Positions 46,258 through 57,925 of a stretch of DNA of 64,000 nt are shown in pieces. The first letter of the stretch is position 1, and each line of letters opens with the position of its first letter. Source of the DNA: Amorphophallus konjac (Eukaryota > Streptophyta > Magnoliopsida > Alismatales > Araceae); the NCBI GenBank assembly GCA_022559845.1, contig CM040123.1:294612642-294676641 (forward strand), written 5' to 3'. The notes below the pieces were generated by a model. It made no database searches. It had not been told where the DNA came from and saw only the letters and a program-made list of their open reading frames with translations. A program made the position numbers and the translations under genes.

Positions 46258-49200
46258 TGTCACGCCCCGAGCGCGGAAGATACCCGGAGATGCGCGACGT
46301 GTCTATATCAATCATGTCAATCAGAGTGGTCGTGTATTCGACACAAAGACAGAGATGCGCAAAATAGCAAGAGAACCCAATCCTTTATTTCATAATGGAT
46401 AGACTATTACAAATCCAATACTCTGTTAAATAAAAAGGAAAAGAATACATAGTTGACTCAAGAAACTATGGAAAAGACTAGACGACACTTGTAGAAGCTC
46501 TATCACTTTCACTCTTGACCATTCCCATCCGATTGACTTCCATCGTCGTCGGACTTACCTGAAAAGTAAAAAGGGACAAACGGAATGAGCGAACGCTCAG
46601 TAGGAAATTATATCTCAAGTACTAGCGAGGGGTTTAAGTAATTACATTTTCATGAATGCAATAAAGCTATGCATGCTCGCATGAAACGACAAGATAGAGA
46701 GAATGTAATATCAAGGAAATAAGATGAACTTAGTCATGAACTTCCAACAAGATAACAAGTTTATTCGAGATATTCAAGCAAGTACATTTAACAAGTCATG
46801 TCAAGAACTTTGGCTATCATGTATCAAGCAAGTAAATTACCCTTTTTCGGGCCACACATTTCATTTCATGTCAAGTACGAGTCAAGTACAAGATGTGTGT
46901 GGAATGTCCAATCAAGCAAGTCAAGTACTCGGTATAATGCCAGATACCTTATCATTTTAACTCCCATGGGCACAAGTACTTTCGGGTGCTCCTCCCAGGA
47001 CCAGATCGGGCCCTATATGCGCAGGCATTTATCATGTGTTTTGACATCCACTCTTGTTTATATAGCCAATATAGAATTTCAATAATCAAGCTTGTAGATA
47101 CGTATGACAACTTTGATAGAATAGAGTCCAAAATATGACAAAGGACATAGAATGGCGATAATAACGGTATAATCACGAGTTCGATAAAACTAGGTAAAAT
47201 ATGGTTCCCTTAACTTAGGTACCATGACAAATCAATATGGACATTCTTTATATAGAATTGAGGTCCACATGAACATTAGATCAAGCAAGATACCCTCATT
47301 CTTATCATAGAATTGGGGTTTACAAGAATGACACGATATGGCATGATATCATCATCCCATCAAGAATTTCTTATGATATACTCTTTGTATAATCATAAGG
47401 GCCGGTATACCATGTTTCTGTAGATTGACACGGCAAGGATCGTGTAATGGGTTTTTAGGGTACAACCAGCTCAGTCGGCCTTGAGGGAATCCAAGGCTAC
47501 GAGGAGTCTTACGGAGGTCTCTATGACTAACTCGCTAGTCCAAAGGAACGGAATGTCCAATGGAGAGCTTGTATGTCAATATTGAGAGTTGAGTGTGATC
47601 GATAAATCAACATGAAACGTGGGACTATACTCACGGAGTGGAGAATAGTGCCGATATATATATATATATGTATAATATGAAACCATCGGTAATAGAATCA
47701 GGAAAAAATCAGTTTACAGTAAAATAACGACTTAAGTAAAGTCGTGTATTGAATAATTAACGCCTAACAGAAGGGCGTTTACATGTATTGCCAATTTGCA
47801 GAATTTCCATTATTTCATTAATTTATCAAAAACACGCCTTTCCTGGGGGCGTTTCTTCAAAGTTGACGACTGCAGAGGCAGGCGTCTCATCATTTACATA
47901 TTCGACAGGATATAATTATTCTCAGAAATTTATCAAAAACGCGCCCTTGGAAGGGGCGTTACTTTCTAATTCCATTTTACAGAATATGTGAATTTCAGGA
48001 TTTTAACAGATACACGCCCTAGGAAGGGGCATTACTTTTCAGATTCACGCCTTGTACTGGGGCGTTAGAATATGGAAAACGACTTTGTCCAAGTCGTGAA
48101 TTTCAAGGGATTTACGATATTTTAATAAATAATATTTCGAGAGACAGGAGACATGTCATGGCAGTAAAATTTAACAGGAATTCACAGAGTCATGCAAGAT
48201 ATTAAAAATCAATATTTCATATGTATTGTAATTTTTAAACAGGATCAATTATTAATCACATGCGATTCTTATGAAATTAACGCCTGCGTAGAGGGCGTCA
48301 AATATTAAATTGACGACCACTAGCATGGTCGTTTCTTTTAAATTAGCGCCCTAATCAAGGGCGTTTCTTTCAAAATATTTCAGAAAACGCATGAAAACTA
48401 TAATAATCATATGCATGACATGCTTATATATATATATATCTTGCATTAATTTCATTTGGGCTACAGTAACTTGAGAAAACCTACCTTAACAATGGATTTG
48501 AAGGTGACAGACACGTGAAGACGTTGATAAGGATAAACTGAATCAGCAGTAGGCAGAGAACCTTTGTTCTTTGGTCGATCCCTAGAGTTTTCCTACAAAG
48601 GAATATGAAGAGATATTAGAAATTTCTTCATAAGCTTGGCTGAAGATGGAAGTTTAGAAGAATATTACCTATTCTTCGGCAGCAGCAGAGTTTCCTGGAC
48701 AAGAAGAAAATAATTATTCTTCACATAATCTGAAGCAAGAAAAAAAAGAAAACAAAAGAAAACAAGAAGAACAGTTTGTTCTTCACGTACCTAGCAGCAG
48801 ACGTTCGATCAAATGGGTTTTAGGGTTCGATCGAACATGTTATTTATAGGATTTTGAAGTCCTAACAAGAGTAGTGTTTGATTGAGGGTAATATATCCTT
48901 AATAGAGTCCCTACTCTAATAGACACTTACTAGATTAGGTTAATCTTTCCCTGGATAAGCTCTGGGTTCGAACGAGTCACGAACTGAATTAACGCCTTTG
49001 GTCAGGGCGTGTATTCTTTAATTAACGCCTTGCATAAGGGCGTTTCTTAAAAAGCGCCTTGAAAAAGGGCGTTTCTTGTTTTAAAACACGCCCAAGATAG
49101 AGGCGTTTCTTTTACTTACCCATTTGGTCGCGTGAGAACTGACGACCGTAGGTGTGGGCGTCCTTTCTTTATTCACGCCATGGGTAGAGGCGTTTCTTTA

Positions 49201-49341
49201 TAAATTAACGCCTTAATAAGAGGCATTATTTTTAATTTGTTTTATTTCGTCCAATTAACCCTATTCCTTTTATATATATATTACTTCTGTAATATATATG
49301 TTTTAATTCATTTCAATTATTAATTTATTAGGGTTGCTACA
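46258..49341 (-). mobile_element. Solo LTR D of a Tekay-like family related to element B
   Basis: TGTCACGCCCCGAGCG at 46258 is the reverse complement of the LTR end of element B, and GGGTTGCTACA at 49331-49341 is the reverse complement of its start. AGCCT flanks both sides (46253-46257 and 49342-49346). A shared internal block around 46970-47030 (TCGGGTGCTCCTCCCAGGAC) also appears in element B near 36320 and 45030. No internal region remains, so it is a recombination product. A promoter-like CCTATAAATAAC on the minus strand lies near 48840-48850. It is clearly diverged from B. Confidence 0.93.
47727..49228. repeat. Array of about 18 ACGCC...GGCGT-type hairpins in LTR D
   Basis: Units of about 19-24 bases recur with AT-rich spacers. 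Arms include ACGACTT/AAGTCGT (47727-47745), ACGCC/GGCGT (47760-47778), ACGCC/GGCGT (47834-47852), GACGACTGC/GCAGGCGTC (47865-47886), ACGACCA/TGGTCGT (about 48312-48332) and many ACGCC/GGCGT units at 48990-49228. Different units change both arms in a complementary way. Confidence 0.88.
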
Positions 49342-50657
49342 AGCCTCCTCTCCCGATCCCGCTAGTACACGATCAGTCTTCCTCGAAGTGCTCGGGCAAC
49401 CGAGCATCGAATCCGAGCTTATGACTATTGACACGGCACCCTCAAGCGACTGGCGGACCCCCTACATATCTTGGCTCCGGGATTCTCAAGAGACCACCGA
49501 CCCTCGGGAGGCTCAGAAGCTCAAGTACCAAGCTCGACGTTTCATCATGCTGGACGATGCCTTGTACCGCAGATCATTCTCCGGTCCTCTCCTCAAGTGC
49601 ATCAGCACCGACGAAGCTAGCCGAGCGATTCATGAAGTACATGAAGGCATCAGCGGAGCGCACCAAGGAGGAAGATCACTCGCCAGGATCTTGCTACGGC
49701 AGGGTTACTGGTGGCCCACTGTCCAGCGCGACTGCTCGACCTACATATAGAAGTGCGATCGATGTCAGTGCTTCGAGCACCTGATTCATCAGCCCGCTGT
49801 AGATCGCTCGGTGGGGGATCGACATTTTAGGGCCACTCCCTACGGCTCAAGCTCAGAATAAGTTCATCATCATCGCCATCGACTATTTCACCAAATGGAT
49901 CGAGGCCGAAGCCACCACCAGCATCACCGAATCAGTCATATGGAGTTTTGTTTGGAAGTCGATCATCTGTTGCTATGGTGTCCCCCGAGTGATCGTGAGC
50001 GATAACGGTCGGCAGTTCGATGCTCATTATTTCAGAGACAGATGTGCCAACCTAAACATTCGCAACCACTTCACTTCGGTAGCCCACCCTCAGGCTAACG
50101 GACTGGTCGAGAATGCTAATAAGACTATCTTAAAATGCATCAAAATCAGGCTCGACAAAGCCAAGGGAAGCTGGCTCGAGGAATTGCCGAGCGTACTATG
50201 GTCGCGCCGAACTACTCTGAGAACGGCTACTGGTGAAACACCTTTTCAGCTAGTGTATGGCACGGAAGCCGTGATTTCGTTGGAGGTCAGCAATCCCTCT
50301 CTCCGAGTCGTCCACTTCGAGCCTGAGGTATACGAGCAGAAATTGCGAGAGAACCTCGACTTAGCGGACGAGATCCGAGAGAATGCAAGGATCCGAGCAA
50401 CGGAATACCAACGGTGCATCACTCGATACTACAACAGTAGAGTCCGAGAAAGACACTTCTAGCCAGGAGACTTCGTCCTGAGGAAGGCCGAAGCATCTCG
50501 ACCACTAGAGGCAGCGGGGAAGCTAGCCCCTACCAGGGAAGGTCCCTACCGAGTGGTCGAGAAGCTCGGGAAAGGAGCATACCAATTGTCCACCATGGAA
50601 GGAACACCCGTCCCTCGGACGTAGAACGCGACAAATCTTCGCAAGTTCTACTTTTGA
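49342..50657 (+). pseudogene. Element A integrase (broken)
   Basis: Reading resumes after solo LTR D (SSDWRTPYISWLRDS). The zinc-binding region has HEVHEGISGAHQGGRSL and KCDRCQCF with a TAG between. After a frame change near 49830 the core reads IIAIDYFTKWIEAEA (Asp), RVIVSDNGRQFDAHYF (Asp) and ANGLVENANKTIL (Glu), then WSRRTTLRTATGETPFQLVYG. The C-terminal part (to about 50657) has GPYRVVEKLGKGAYQL with stops near 50461 and 50622. Confidence 0.92.
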
Positions 50658-51907
50658 ACATTTGACAAGCATACACATGTAAGCGAAATAGAATAATCAC
50701 CATTCTTCTCTTCCTATTAAACTTTGATGTACATCAAGAAGGCCGTAGCCGGTATAGTATACATATACAGAAAAATTACATCCCCTGGTACTATAATGTG
50801 ACCAGAATGCTCGGCCGACCCAATAGGCGCTCCCACGTCCAGCCACTGACTCTGCCTCATGTAGAAACCAGCTCAGATAAGGGATCGCCGGCTTCGTTGG
50901 TTTGAGAAAGCTCGGAGAAAAAAGAAAAGAGGGGAAACAACAAGAAGAAGAGAGGAAGGAATACAAGTGAAGGCCTCCTCTCTGCCAACTCTTTGGAAGG
51001 CAGAGAGTGCAGGCATCCTCCAAAGAGTGAAAGAGGAGGAAGAAAAATAAAAAAAGACAGAGGCAGACGAGGAGGCCAGAAAGGAGGGAGCTTAATTAGC
51101 TCCCCTCCTCCCCACGGGATGGCATTGGTGGGTCAGGGATAGGAGTGTGACATGCTTCTGCATGACGAACCCTCTTCTAGAGTGACCTCCGACTGACGAA
51201 CCCTCTTCCAGACTGAAGCAACGGGAGCTTCCCTCCTACCACCATCTGCATCATCATCTTCTGAAGTGCCTTCCATGCCTCACCAAGACTAACAGCACAA
51301 CGCTTTACGGAAGAGAAAAACTACCATGAATGGCCTTAAGCGATGAAAGGAAAAGGAGACGCCCCTCGGACCTTTTATAGGCCGAAGGGGGAGCTGATCG
51401 CTTTAAATGACTCTCCCCTTACAAAACACGCTACCAAGGCTTCCCCTGGGTTGGTTACCTCATTTCCCGATATTCCCCCAGCGGGACGCGCGAAGCGGCA
51501 AGTCATTAAGGGTGGTATGGAAAAAGGGAAAGGTGCCAGCGCCATGTCAATTATTTGACAGATCGACGCGCGCAAGATCTGTAGAAAATCGGCGCCTTCT
51601 TCAAACGACTGTAGATACGGTAGTCAAATCACACCAAAAGTAGTAAGAAATAGTCAATTCAGCATTCAATACTACCGCTATTATAGTTTCCAAAAAGCCT
51701 TACTCGGCTACATATGAAAAAGAAAGAAAAAAGAAAAGAGCTATTACATCAGGCCTCGGGCCCATCTCCAAGCTCGATAGACAAGGCTTCTTTGGCACTA
51801 GACGATCTGCCCCCAGTGATCTCGGCGACGGCCGACCCAGACACTGACCCCACCTGTGTGGGAACTGTCTCGGCCGTGTGCCCTCCCGAGGATACTGGAG
51901 TTCGCTG
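50658..51907 (+). other. Element A 3' spacer, no recognisable gene
   Basis: Between integrase and the antisense ORF I see no protein-like frame. A short direct repeat GACGAACCCTCTTC occurs at 51164 and again near 51195. Short ORFs on both strands look random. Confidence 0.5.
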
Positions 51908-54093
51908 TCACTCGGACGGGGCCGAACTCACCTCTTCACTCGACGTGTAGTGGGAAGAGTCAGTGGAGCCCCAATCCGAGTCATAGCCCTGACCAGAAGG
52001 AAAAACGAGCGTAGACGACTGGGCCTCTGCCTCTAGGACGGCCCGATCATAGCCTTGGGAGAAGCCCTTTCGGAGTCCCCGTCGGTAGCCTGACTCGTAA
52101 TAAGGAAAGGCCGCTTGCTGTAAAGCTGCCTGGTAAGCCTCTGAGGACTTATGTTGCTCGAGCGCTTCCTTACCAGCCAACTCCGCCTTCCTCTCGAGCT
52201 CAGCTATCCGCGGCTCGGACTCGGACAGCCTTCTCTCGACCTCGGACAGCCTTCGCTCGGCCTCGGTCCTCGAATCCTAGGCCGCCCGAACTTGGTCCTC
52301 GAGCCCCTCTCGCTCGACCCTCCATTGGTCGTCGCGCTCGACCTAGTTTCTGCGCTCCGACTCCAATAGCTCACTCTTCCGGTCAACCATGCGATGAGCC
52401 TGGGCCAGCTGCTCCGCCAAAGACCGAGCCTCCGCTTGGCTCGACTGCGCCAGCGCTCAGAGCGGGGCCATCTCCCGGTGAAGGTCCCCAAGATCGAGGG
52501 TCAGACGCTCGACCTTCCGATCAAGCGCACCGCGGGTCCACAAGAGAGTCTCCCACTCGGACTCCACCCGAGCGTACGCATCCACTGCTTCAGCCCCCAG
52601 TTGGGCCAAGATCAGCCCTCTCACCATAATCTGCTCAAACAGCGAAGAGGGGGGACCCTTCTGGACTTTTTCCCGCAAGTCTCGAGAAGCTAAGGAATGG
52701 CACGCCCGGTAAAGAGGAGCCCGAACACTGAAGGTGCTGGTAGAGAGAGAGGAAGCTCTCACCGGAATGGTCGGGATTGGGGCATCTCCCTCGGACAATC
52801 CCGTCCCGGGGGCCCCACCGGTTGGCTCGGCATGAGCGGCCCCACCACGTACCTCCCCAACTTCAGTCGGCTGAGATCGAGTCGCATCCTCCTGCGACCC
52901 TCCAGCCTCGACTGGCTCAAGCTGGACCCCCTCGTCTGGCGGCCCCTCTGCTACGTTCGACGCCTCAGCATCGGCGGTGATCCCTCCTTCATCGGCCCCC
53001 TCTTGTTCAGTAGAGGGGAGAGCCGGCAGGGAATCTTCTCCGGACGGACAGATGACCTCCTCCTTCCTCGCGCGCTTCTTCTCAACAGACTGAGCCTACA
53101 TTGAAGACCGCAACAACTTGGCCACTGGATCCTTGCGCTTGACCCCCCGGCGCTCGGAAACGTCATCCCGGGCCACCCGCTTGCCCTTGTCCCGAGCGCG
53201 GGACGAGCCCTCTGAAGCTTGAAGATCGTCAGGAGCCGACGCCTCGTCCAATTTGGCCGACGGTGTCTCCTCCTCAACCGCTCGCTTCGTGTCTGAACCA
53301 CAGAAAGCAGACTAAGAGAAGGAAGGTCTTACTCCGCAATAAGGAAGCCCCAGTTCCCGAACTCCTTACCTGTCGGCGATAGCACTCGAGTGAGGTAGCC
53401 CTCAATGTTTGAAAAAGTCACCAAATCAGCAGTCTCTTGGCGATTCTGCTGCAGGATGGCAGCCTCATCTTCCACCTCCGGAGAAAACACAGTCTGCTTC
53501 GGAGGAATGTTCGGATGGAAATTGGGCGCCATCGGGAAATTCCAGACTACACCAACTGTCGATGGGCCCACCCAGAATTATTGGGTCTTCCACCCTTTAT
53601 GAGAAGAGTCCTTCGCAGAGAGGGACACACATCTCCTCCCCCGCTTCGCCTGAATATAGAAGAAGCCTCTCCCAGCATGAGGATGCTCCTTCAACTCAAA
53701 GAAGTAATGGAAAAGATCCAGCGAGGCGCGCACCCCACACTAGCCGTAGAGAAAAATAAAGAAGAAAATGAAGGTATAAGAGTTGGAGACCAGCTGGACA
53801 GGAGCGATCCGATAGAACCGAAGTAACTCGGCGACAAAGGGATGAAGGGGCAGACGAAAGCCACATTTCCAGGCCAGGAGAAAGGAGCAAAAGAGGCCAG
53901 AGCGAGTGGACAGGCTAGACTCATTAGGCTCAGGCGCCAGAAACTGGAACCGCCAAGGCAACCCGTATCAACTCTCCAGCCGCTTCACCTCAGCCTCCCC
54001 CAGCTCACTGCAGAGCGGCTCCGGTGGCGTCAAGAAAACCCTTGGGGCCCGTTCTCTCTGCCGCCCCTCGACCTCAGGATGATGTTCCGCCAT
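51908..54093 (-). pseudogene. Element A antisense ORF (putative gypsy-type transposon protein), broken
   Basis: On the strand opposite to pol, an ORF of over 2 kb can be followed from an ATG at 54093. Early on it has FRLPLHPFVAELLRFYRIAP, close to the domain Pfam calls 'Putative gypsy type transposon'. Then comes NFHPNIPPKQ (about 53540), a Lys/Glu/Ser-rich basic stretch (53300-53050), an acidic stretch (53040-52880), a coiled coil rich in Glu, Arg and Leu (52650-52200), and a Tyr-containing end (YYESGYRRGLRKGF, near 52100) with an acidic Ser-rich tail. Several frame changes and stops occur. Antisense ORFs in this position are reported for Tat/Retand elements. Their function is unknown. Confidence 0.75.
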
Positions 54094-54515
54094 GAGACAG
54101 AGAAAAGAAGAAGGGGAAATCTCCAAGCCCAAGAACTTCGGAGGAGAAAGGGAGCTGACAAATCACCGCCTCAGGAAGCCCCTCTTGCTCCGGTGGCCGC
54201 AACGATTCTCCGCTCTTCCGAAACTGCTCTCACTGCGCAGAAGTCCCCCCTCCTCAAATATAACTATAAAGAGAGGTAAGACCCTAAACCCCGGAGATAA
54301 AGGGACGCAAAACGCGCAATGCCTAAAAATCCTGACGAGAGGCGGCGCGGCGTCCGATCTCCCGAGGAGGGGCCTTCTCTTATTCATCATAACGGGCACA
54401 TTTTCAAGGTGAGCCGCGTCATGTGGCCCCTACCAGAGAGATATCTTTACCTAACCAGTGCCACAAACTGTCCAGCCTAATTGCTACTCGTCCGAGCCTG
54501 ATCTTGACTCGGGAA

Positions 54516-54530
54516 TAGGAGGGGGACAAA
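54516..54530 (+). promoter_or_regulatory. Polypurine tract of element A
   Basis: AATAGGAGGGGGACAAA directly precedes the right LTR start TGGAGAGGG at 54531. Confidence 0.85.
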
Positions 54531-55273
54531 TGGAGAGGGAAAATCTCACCGCCCGTACGTACGGAGAGGCCAAACGAGGTCTAAACCGTACCGAACAAGG
54601 CTCAACTCCTCAAAGTGATAGCCCCCGGACCCACTTATTATGAAGTCCAAAAATTCACTTGGTACAAGTGCTTCCTAGGCGGCCTTCGGGTTGGGAAGTC
54701 CGAGCATCAGTCGATCGGAAAGCTCCCCTGGAGTCCCCTATTCTTTGTCCCGACCCAGCACTTATCACTCGGGAGACCACTCCTGAACAAGTGCCATTCG
54801 CTCGGGCTCGCTGATGGAAGCTTATTGATTCGGCCGTTGCGAATCTCTTAACGGCAGGAAGCTCAAGGGGACAAGGGAGACCGAGAGTCCGTGCGCCGTA
54901 AGGAGCCCGCATGAAGGACGTAACCCCCCTGGAACTCTTCCGCTCACAGGGATCAATTCGCACAACATGCCATTATTTAAACAAGACATGCCCTACTATG
55001 AGAAGGTAAGCCTAAGCAAGGCAAGAGTCAGCAACCCTGAGCAGGAACCACTTCACCTTTCGGTGGAGAGGGATCTCGCGCTCCCATTTTCCTTCCAACT
55101 CTTCTCTTCACACCAGTATTCTACCACCTGTGCTGACTTAAGCATCGGAGGATATCCCCCGGAGATCTATCCTTGGACACTTCTGACTTGTTTCCCTTCT
55201 TGTAGTTCTCACTTCAAGGATACGTGGTCATCTTCCTCCCCGCTCAGGAGCAACGCGAGATCGCCTCTCTTCA
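54531..55273 (+). repeat. 3' LTR of element A (743 bp)
   Basis: Partner of 19244-19983. It carries an extra TACG in the CCGTACGTACGGAG stretch. Ends CCTCTCTTCA, then target duplication ATATA. Confidence 0.93.
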
Positions 55274-55285
55274 ATATAAATATAT

Positions 55286-55350
<65 letters not shown>
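55274..55350. repeat. (AT)n microsatellite right of element A
   Basis: Nearly pure AT dinucleotides for over 70 bases, continuing the run at 19217-19243 that element A split. Confidence 0.95.
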
Positions 55351-55352
<2 letters not shown>

Positions 55353-55754
55353 ACTCCACACACACAGTTATGAATAAGTTATGAATAACTAGAACGATGC
55401 ACACAATTATTGGAGGTGATGTGTTTGAATCTTATTCTTATGTTTCTAGTGAGATTCTAGATCGGTGTGGACCAGGAGGGACATCCCATACAGCTGCCGG
55501 GGGAACAATGCTGTCGGTGCACCTTTTAGAATCAAAACAAAATGTTGCTAAACTAACACGGGTAGAACTCTATGCTTTCAAGACAGAGCGAATGCTCCTC
55601 TTATTAATTATTCCTCACCAGTAGTTATACGACCACACACATAATTAATTACAAGCTGCAAAAAAAAACTCTACATTAATTACGTGATGCCTACCGTAAT
55701 TAATTCTGATAAACATGTCATCTCTTCCCAACCGCAACAACCCCTTCATTTTTT

Positions 55755-55789
<35 letters not shown>

Positions 55790-55808
55790 CTAGTTAACTC
55801 TTCTTTCC
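55351..55808. other. Unassigned sequence downstream of the P450
   Basis: It holds a plus-strand 75-codon frame (55397-55624) with no relatives that I recognise, and a second (AT)n run at about 55758-55788. The P450 3' untranslated region and polyadenylation site should lie within about 55600-55808, but no single signal stands out. Confidence 0.4.
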
Positions 55809-57479
55809 TCAGAGCTGGTAGAGGTGGGGAGGCAGCCGCGGCTCGGCAACCACCTCTAGGGGGACCTTGCGGGGCGTCGACAGCCCGAAGATCTCCTCCA
55901 TGTTGAGGTCCTGGACCCTCATCCCCTCCGGCAGCCTCCAATTGAAGCCGTGCAGCAGGTTGGCCAGGCTCGCCTGGATCACCTTCAGCCCCAGCGGGTA
56001 GCCGGGGCACATTCTCCTCCCGGCCCCGAAGGGCAGCAGCTCGAAGTCGTGCCCCATCACGTCGATGCTTTTCCCCTCGAACCTCTCTGGGCGAAACTCC
56101 TCGGGCTCGTCCCACACGGCCGGGTCGCGCCCGATGGTCCACACGTTCACCAGCACCTGCGTGTCGGCGGGGATGTCGTACCCGGCGATGGTGCTGTCCT
56201 CCCGGCTGTAGCGGGGGACGAGCATGGGTGCGACGGGGTGCAGCCTCATGGTCTCCTTGGCGATCCCCTGGATGTAGGGCAGGTTCTGCACGTCCTTCTC
56301 CTCCACCCACCGCTCCCGGCCGACCACCCGGTCGAGTTCCTCCGCCGCCTTCTCTAGGATGTGTGGCCGCCGGAGGAGCTCGGACATGCCCCACTCCACC
56401 GTCACCGCCGAGCTCTCCGTGCCCCCAGCGATCAAATCCTGCGCGTTCGCCGAGTCACCCCATTAACAACGTTCTTTTTGACCGTCACATCACTTGACTT
56501 TGAACCAGAATCGGTGACGAATCAGTTGACCATTCATGGGCAGGAAGGGGTTGTTCACCTGGGTGAAGGCCTTGACGCTGTCCCTGGTGAGCGTGACGTC
56601 GGGGTTGGCGCCGTCGGCGAGCTGCAGCAGCACGTCCACCATGTCCCGGGGCACGAACTCCTCCCCCATTCGGCGGCGCCGCTCGTTGTGCTCGTCCACG
56701 ACGTGCTCGAGGAAGGTGTTGAACTTGTGGGCCAGCTTCTTCATCCGCCGGATGTACCCCTGCAGGTCGAGGAAGTCCAACCACGGGATCAGGTCACCGA
56801 TGTTGAGCACCCCGTTGAGCAGGAACAGCTCGTCCAGCATCTTCTTGAACTCGTCCGGCGGCATCACCGCCGATGTGTCCGCCTCCGCCGACTCGTCGGT
56901 GTAGATTTTCCCCAGAACCATGCGGCTGATGACGTTGAGGCTGAGGGTGGAGAGGTGGTCCTTGAGGTTGACTGTGCGCCCCGCGCAGGCGGAGAGGTGG
57001 CGCAGCAAGCGGTGGAGCTCCTCCACCCGGATGTACTCGTAGGAGTCGAGGCGCCTGGCGCTGAAGAGCTCCATGAGGCACATCTTGCGGGCCTGCCGCC
57101 AGTAGGGTCCGTAGGGCGACCAGGTGATGTTGGAATAGTTGTAGGTGGTGTACTTGCCGGCGGCGTTCCTCGGCCGGGAGGCGAAGACGATGTCGTGTGT
57201 CTTGAGGAACTGCTTGGCCATCTCCACGGAGGAGCCGACGACGACGCGCCGGGAACCCATGTGGATCTGCATGATGGGGCCGTACTCCTTGGAAAGCTCG
57301 TGGATGGACCGGTGCGGCAGCGCGCCAATGAGGTTGAGGTTGCCGATGACCGGCCATGGCCGGGGCCCCGGGGGCAGGTTGAGCTTCTTCCGGCGGGGGC
57401 CGAAGAACAAGGCCCTCAGGAGGGCGACGGAAGCCAACGCGGTCGCTAAATAGACGGCCCAAGTGGGGATATCTTCCAT
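55809..57479 (-). CDS. CYP92A: Cytochrome P450, CYP92A-like, two exons, intact
   Basis: Exon 1 is 57479-56559 (307 codons) and exon 2 is 56438-55809 (209 codons plus TGA), a 516-residue protein, normal for the CYP71 clan. A membrane anchor lies at residues 8-27, followed by the hinge PPGP (36-39), the I-helix AGGTESS (311-317), ExxR (ETMR, 369-372), PERF (424-427) and the haem loop FGAGRRMCPG with Cys 451. The N-terminal NLNLIGALPHRSIHELS and KYTTYNYSNITWSPYG blocks are those of CYP92A/CYP92C proteins. Such enzymes sit on the endoplasmic reticulum and hydroxylate or cleave small hydrophobic substrates with NADPH-P450 reductase. Some CYP92C members make the volatile TMTT. Databases often mislabel the family as flavonoid 3'-hydroxylase. 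The ATG at 57479 is preferred over the in-frame one at 57500 because the shorter N-terminus fits the family. All key residues are present; the substrate is unknown. Confidence 0.92.
56439..56558 (-). other. P450 intron (120 bp, phase 0)
   Basis: Donor CACCCAG|GTGAACAA and acceptor GCGCAG|GATTTGATC on the minus strand join VKAFTQ to DLIAGG. The position just before the I-helix is the conserved intron site of CYP71-clan genes. Confidence 0.92.
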
Positions 57480-57617
57480 TGAGAAGTTATGAGTGAACAA
57501 AAGGGGTGCTGCAGGTGGAAGATCAGAGAGGCAGCGATGATGGCGGTGGCGATGGTGGCTCTGCCGAGAGCGCTGTTGGCTGGTGTGTGGGCTATGGGCC
57601 GGTGTAGTGTGTGGCGA

Positions 57618-57625
57618 TATTTATA
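57618..57625 (-). promoter_or_regulatory. Probable TATA box of the P450 gene
   Basis: The minus strand reads CACTATAAATATCG with TATAAATA at 57625-57618, about 140 bases before the chosen start codon. This would give a 5' leader of roughly 105-110 bases. Confidence 0.65.
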
Positions 57626-57841
57626 GTGGAAACTAATTAACTTGGGAGTTGTTTGTATAAACAAACAAGCATCCGGAAGCCGGGATTATTTTAAGTACCG
57701 GTGGCTGGTCTCCATATGAAAAGAATGGGAACCTGAAGAGAAGGTCCCTGCGAGAGGAGGAATCTACTGAAAAAGAGTTTGGCAGATTGAATAACTTGTG
57801 GCCATAGAACATATGGCGTGACATAGATAACGAATAAATAG

Positions 57842-57925
57842 GAGTTAATATCACCCAATTGCCATTACAAAAGTATCCGTGGAGAGTTAATATCATCTAA
57901 TTGTCATTACAAAAGTATCCATGGG
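57842..57925. repeat. Two-copy 42-bp tandem repeat in P450 upstream region
   Basis: GAGTTAATATCA.C.AATTG.CATTACAAAAGTATCC occurs at 57842-57883 and 57884-57925 with a few differences, about 360-450 bases upstream of the P450 start. Confidence 0.88.

Larger units (their letters stand above)
19244..55273 (+). mobile_element. Element A: Ty3/gypsy Tat/Retand-type retrotransposon, host of nested insertions
   Basis: LTRs lie at 19244-19983 and 54531-55273, flanked by ATATA on both sides. The internal order on the plus strand is primer site, gag, protease, reverse transcriptase, RNase H, a second RNase H, integrase, then a 3.9-kb tail containing an antisense ORF, and a polypurine tract. The dual RNase H and the antisense ORF point to the Tat lineage of Ty3/gypsy. 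About 25 kb of later insertions (B with C inside, and D) split it. Without them it would be roughly 10.8 kb. The first ~190 bases of the two LTRs differ at about 13 positions plus a 4-base gap, so it is not recent. Confidence 0.92.

Noticed and set aside
47727..49228. Regular hairpin repeats with spacers resembling a CRISPR array
   Set aside because: The repeats are not identical, spacers are AT-rich and of uneven length, no cas genes exist, and the region is a plant LTR with a target duplication.
56361..57449. A 362-codon plus-strand frame across the P450
   Set aside because: It is the antisense shadow of the GC-rich P450 exons and also crosses the intron. The minus-strand reading has all P450 motifs.
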